Shown here in pieces: positions 5,952-6,891 of a stretch of 6,891 nt of DNA. The translations under genes and the position numbers were made by a program. This DNA is from a bacterium (GTDB taxonomy: Bacteria > Bacillota_I > Bacilli_A > RF39 > UBA660). The notes under the pieces are model-generated. The model did no database searches and had not been told where the DNA came from. It was given only the letters and a program-made list of their open reading frames with translations. How positions within the stretch are numbered: position 1 is the stretch's first letter; the number at the start of each line of letters is the position of its first letter. The stretch is taken from the NCBI GenBank assembly GCA_014845975.1, contig RKAN01000115.1, forward strand, positions 1 through 6,891, read 5' to 3'.

Positions 5952-6891
5952 ATGAATAAAAAAAGAAAAATTAAAAAATCTGTATACTATGTTGTAGGTC
6001 TTATGGTTTTCTTTATTTTTTTAATTATTGGAATTACAAAATATATCGGATATATTACAAGTAATCCTTATAAACTAAAAAAAATTGGATATGATCAAGA
6101 GCAAATTGAAGTTATTTTAAAACAGGATGAAAAGGAAATTAAGGAAATATTAAATCGTGATTATGACAAACAAATCATCACATTTATGAAGCAAAAGTAT
6201 TTTATTTTTAAAAACCTTGATCGATATTTAGCTTATTATAAAGAAAATAAAAGTGATAAACCATCTCATATTGTAAGTATTGTAAATGTTAAAGCTGATT
6301 ATGAATGGTATGATGAAGATGCTGTAGAAAAAACAGATACTTCGAAAAAAGAACTAATGTTAGTCAATAAATTTCATTATTTAACAAAAGATTACACCCC
6401 AGATAATATTGTAGAAGTTAAAAATACTTATGCTTATGGTAGTAATGAAATTATAGAAGAAGTATATGATGCTTTTAAAAATATGTGGACAGCTGCAAAA
6501 AAAGAAAATTTAAGTTTAATTATCACCTCTTCTTATCGTGATTATAAATTTCAAGAGAGACTTTGGAATAATTATGCTGCAGCTAATAGTGAAGAATGGG
6601 CAGATAGTGTTTCTGCGAGAGCAGGATTTTCAGAACATCAAACAGGATATACTTTAGATATTGTTACTTATAGTGTAAAAATGAACGAATTTGAAGAAAC
6701 AGATGAATTCAAATGGTTACAAAAAAACGCCTATAAATATGGATTTATCTTAAGATATCCAAAAGATAAAACAGATATTACTGGATATGATTATGAATCT
6801 TGGCATTATCGTTATGTTGGAAAAGAAGTAGCAAAAAAAATTCATAAAGAAAAAATTACTTATGATGAATATTATGCATACTATATAGAAG
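5952..6891 (+). CDS. Membrane-anchored VanY-type D-Ala-D-Ala carboxypeptidase (M15B), 3' end beyond window
   Basis: M15B enzymes are zinc peptidases that remove the terminal D-Ala from peptidoglycan stem pentapeptides outside the membrane. The frame is open from ATG 5952 for 313 codons to the edge. A basic N-terminus (KKKRKIKK-like) and one hydrophobic segment (~11-28) anchor it with the catalytic part outside. The LVNKFHYL block (~135-142) is typical of VanY proteins. The catalytic domain shows SSYRDY (193-198; R196 would bind the substrate carboxylate), SEHQTGYTLD (227-236; zinc ligands H229 and D236) and ESWHYRYVG (282-290; catalytic E282, third zinc ligand H285), so all key residues are present. 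Start is supported by AAGGTGAT and a good promoter. There is no van resistance cluster here, so a housekeeping wall-trimming role is more likely than glycopeptide resistance. Only a short C-terminal part should be missing. Confidence 0.93.
   Translation, partial: MNKKRKIKKSVYYVVGLMVFFIFLIIGITKYIGYITSNPYKLKKIGYDQEQIEVILKQDEKEIKEILNRDYDKQIITFMKQKYFIFKNLDRYLAYYKENKSDKPSHIVSIVNVKADYEWYDEDAVEKTDTSKKELMLVNKFHYLTKDYTPDNIVEVKNTYAYGSNEIIEEVYDAFKNMWTAAKKENLSLIITSSYRDYKFQERLWNNYAAANSEEWADSVSARAGFSEHQTGYTLDIVTYSVKMNEFEETDEFKWLQKNAYKYGFILRYPKDKTDITGYDYESWHYRYVGKEVAKKIHKEKITYDEYYAYYIE

Noticed and set aside
1..6891. TGA read as Trp (mycoplasma code), suggested by the AT-richness.
   Set aside because: TGG is used for Trp in several genes and TGA ends two genes at ATGA overlaps with good downstream starts.
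5952..6891. Glycopeptide resistance cluster.
   Set aside because: Only a VanY-like gene is present; no ligase, dehydrogenase, VanX or two-component genes are seen, and such carboxypeptidases are common housekeeping enzymes.
1..6891. CRISPR array, tRNA or rRNA genes, insertion sequences.
   Set aside because: No regularly spaced repeats, cloverleaf sequences, transposase motifs or terminal inverted repeats were found on either strand.

Overview
This 6.9-kb window is very AT-rich (roughly a quarter G+C by eye). Tryptophan is encoded by TGG and TGA is used as a stop, so the standard bacterial code applies. Shine-Dalgarno sites of the GGTGAT/GGAGG type, a T-box leader before the seryl-tRNA synthetase genes, a UPF0316 membrane protein and a VanY-type carboxypeptidase all point to a low-GC Bacillota chromosome. 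A host-associated Bacilli/Erysipelotrichia-like lineage is my guess; the exact taxon is inference.

Layout, left to right. (1) 1-2591, minus strand: a two-gene unit with its own extended -10 promoter. The first gene (2591 to 1467) encodes a membrane protein with a cytoplasmic zinc ribbon, one membrane segment and an outer HELGH zinc metallopeptidase domain. The second (1470 to beyond base 1) encodes a secreted trypsin/HtrA-fold protein whose catalytic His and Ser positions appear replaced. The two overlap by ATGA and are probably translationally coupled. The outermost ~55 bases are unusually GC-rich and may be foreign or an assembly junction. (2) 2668-3252, minus: an unrecognised 194-residue soluble protein lying between two hairpin terminators. 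(3) 3316-5331, minus: a T-box-controlled operon: promoter, T-box leader with a UCU serine specifier, a GNAT acetyltransferase with a TTG start, and serS, joined by another ATGA overlap. (4) 5356-5874, minus: a UPF0316 (DUF5698/DUF2179) membrane protein. (5) 5906 to the right edge, plus strand: a promoter and a membrane-anchored VanY/M15B D-Ala-D-Ala carboxypeptidase, cut by the window end.

How the genes work together: serS and the acetyltransferase should be induced together when tRNA-Ser is uncharged, which ties the acetyltransferase to serine or seryl metabolism or to protection of SerRS. The metallopeptidase/pseudoprotease pair looks like a cell-surface module whose inactive partner may bind substrate or regulate. 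VanY trims peptidoglycan stem peptides outside the membrane. The most unusual items are the surface protease/pseudoprotease pair and the GNAT embedded in a seryl T-box operon. Two genes are incomplete (left and right edges).
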